Source: JAFDZV01 sp966128725
GTDB taxonomy: Bacteria; Bacteroidota; Ignavibacteria; OLB7
Reading direction: 5' to 3'
Assembly (NCBI GenBank): GCA_966128725.1
Contig: CBHYLN010000144.1
Coordinates: 1-14,025, forward strand
Length of the DNA stretch: 14,025 nt
Below are positions 13,874 through 14,025 of the stretch, piece after piece. Under the pieces are notes generated by a model that was not told the origin of the DNA, did not search any database, and saw only the letters and a program-made list of their open reading frames with translations. Both the position numbers and the translations under genes were made by a program. Every line of letters begins with the position of its first letter. Positions within the stretch are counted from its first letter, which is position 1.

Positions 13874-14025
13874 TCAGGCGGCTGGATCATCTTTGCGGGC
13901 CACCAGATAACATTGTGCATTGTAGCGCCGGTGGGGCGTGTTTGCAACAAGGGGCTCCAGAAAAGCGATAAGCGCCTGTTGCTCGTCGGGTGTTAGAACT
14001 GATTCCGATGCCTCCTGCAGCGTGG
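13874..14025 (-). CDS. C-terminal fragment of a second, paralogous methyltransferase (cut by window end)
   Basis: Minus-strand codons from the right edge to a TGA at 13876-13874 encode 49 residues that align without gaps to the end of the complete methyltransferase next door. TLQEASESVLTPDEQQ matches TLREAVERSLTEAEQR, and HRRYNAQCYLVARK matches HRRYYAQCYLFARK; I count about 25 identities in 45. The frame enters from outside the window, so the SAM-binding core is not visible. The two genes lie head to tail on the same strand, separated by 260 bp with no recognisable feature, consistent with an old tandem duplication. A full gene is likely, but a C-terminal remnant cannot be excluded. Confidence 0.85.
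   Translation of the reverse strand, partial: TLQEASESVLTPDEQQALIAFLEPLVANTPHRRYNAQCYLVARKDDPAA

Overview
The window is about 14 kb of GC-rich bacterial chromosome, about 60% GC by eye. It most resembles the Bacteroidota/Chlorobiota side of the tree, perhaps a high-GC lineage such as the Kapabacteria. Three things point there: a TPR-like protein whose N-terminus (LIGSMTKAEKRYFKLYASKH) is of a kind I know mainly from Bacteroidota; several starts without a clear Shine-Dalgarno site; and two exact TAnnTTTG (Bacteroidota -7 type) elements. The lineage is inference. There are no rRNA or tRNA genes, no transposase and no CRISPR.

Layout. 1-103 (+) is the tail of an unknown gene. 194-913 (+) is a lipoprotein that converges on nuoF (2382-1042, -) across a bidirectional terminator. 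4659-2717 (-) holds four small secreted cysteine-rich paralogues, the least explained coding block; three of the four are followed by a long hairpin without a U-tract. Divergent from them is a helical TPR-like protein (5002-6510, +), followed on the same strand by a HIT/Ap4A phosphorylase-like protein (6640-7149) and an RNA 2'-phosphotransferase of the KptA/Tpt1 family (7300-7857). The KptA stop codon is the first triplet of a tandem array of five complete copies and one partial copy of a unit of about 68 bp (7855-8238). Next come a stand-alone nuclease with an HsdR-type N-terminus (8362-9558, +), the ribosome-assembly GTPase Der (9793-11124, +) and an M20 metallopeptidase (11221-12582, +). 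The right end holds a SAM methyltransferase (13613-12720, -) and, cut by the window edge, the C-terminus of a second, paralogous methyltransferase (14025-13874, -).

Most of these genes are housekeeping or single-function genes, each apparently with its own signals, and not one large operon. The parts that ordinary annotation does not explain are: (i) the cysteine-rich family, in two subfamilies with 12 and 14 mature cysteines in a nested order; (ii) the 68-bp repeats, whose internal hairpin shows one clean compensatory change, between KptA and an orphan restriction-like nuclease; and (iii) an nuoF without nuoE or nuoG beside it. All alignments and counts were made by eye.
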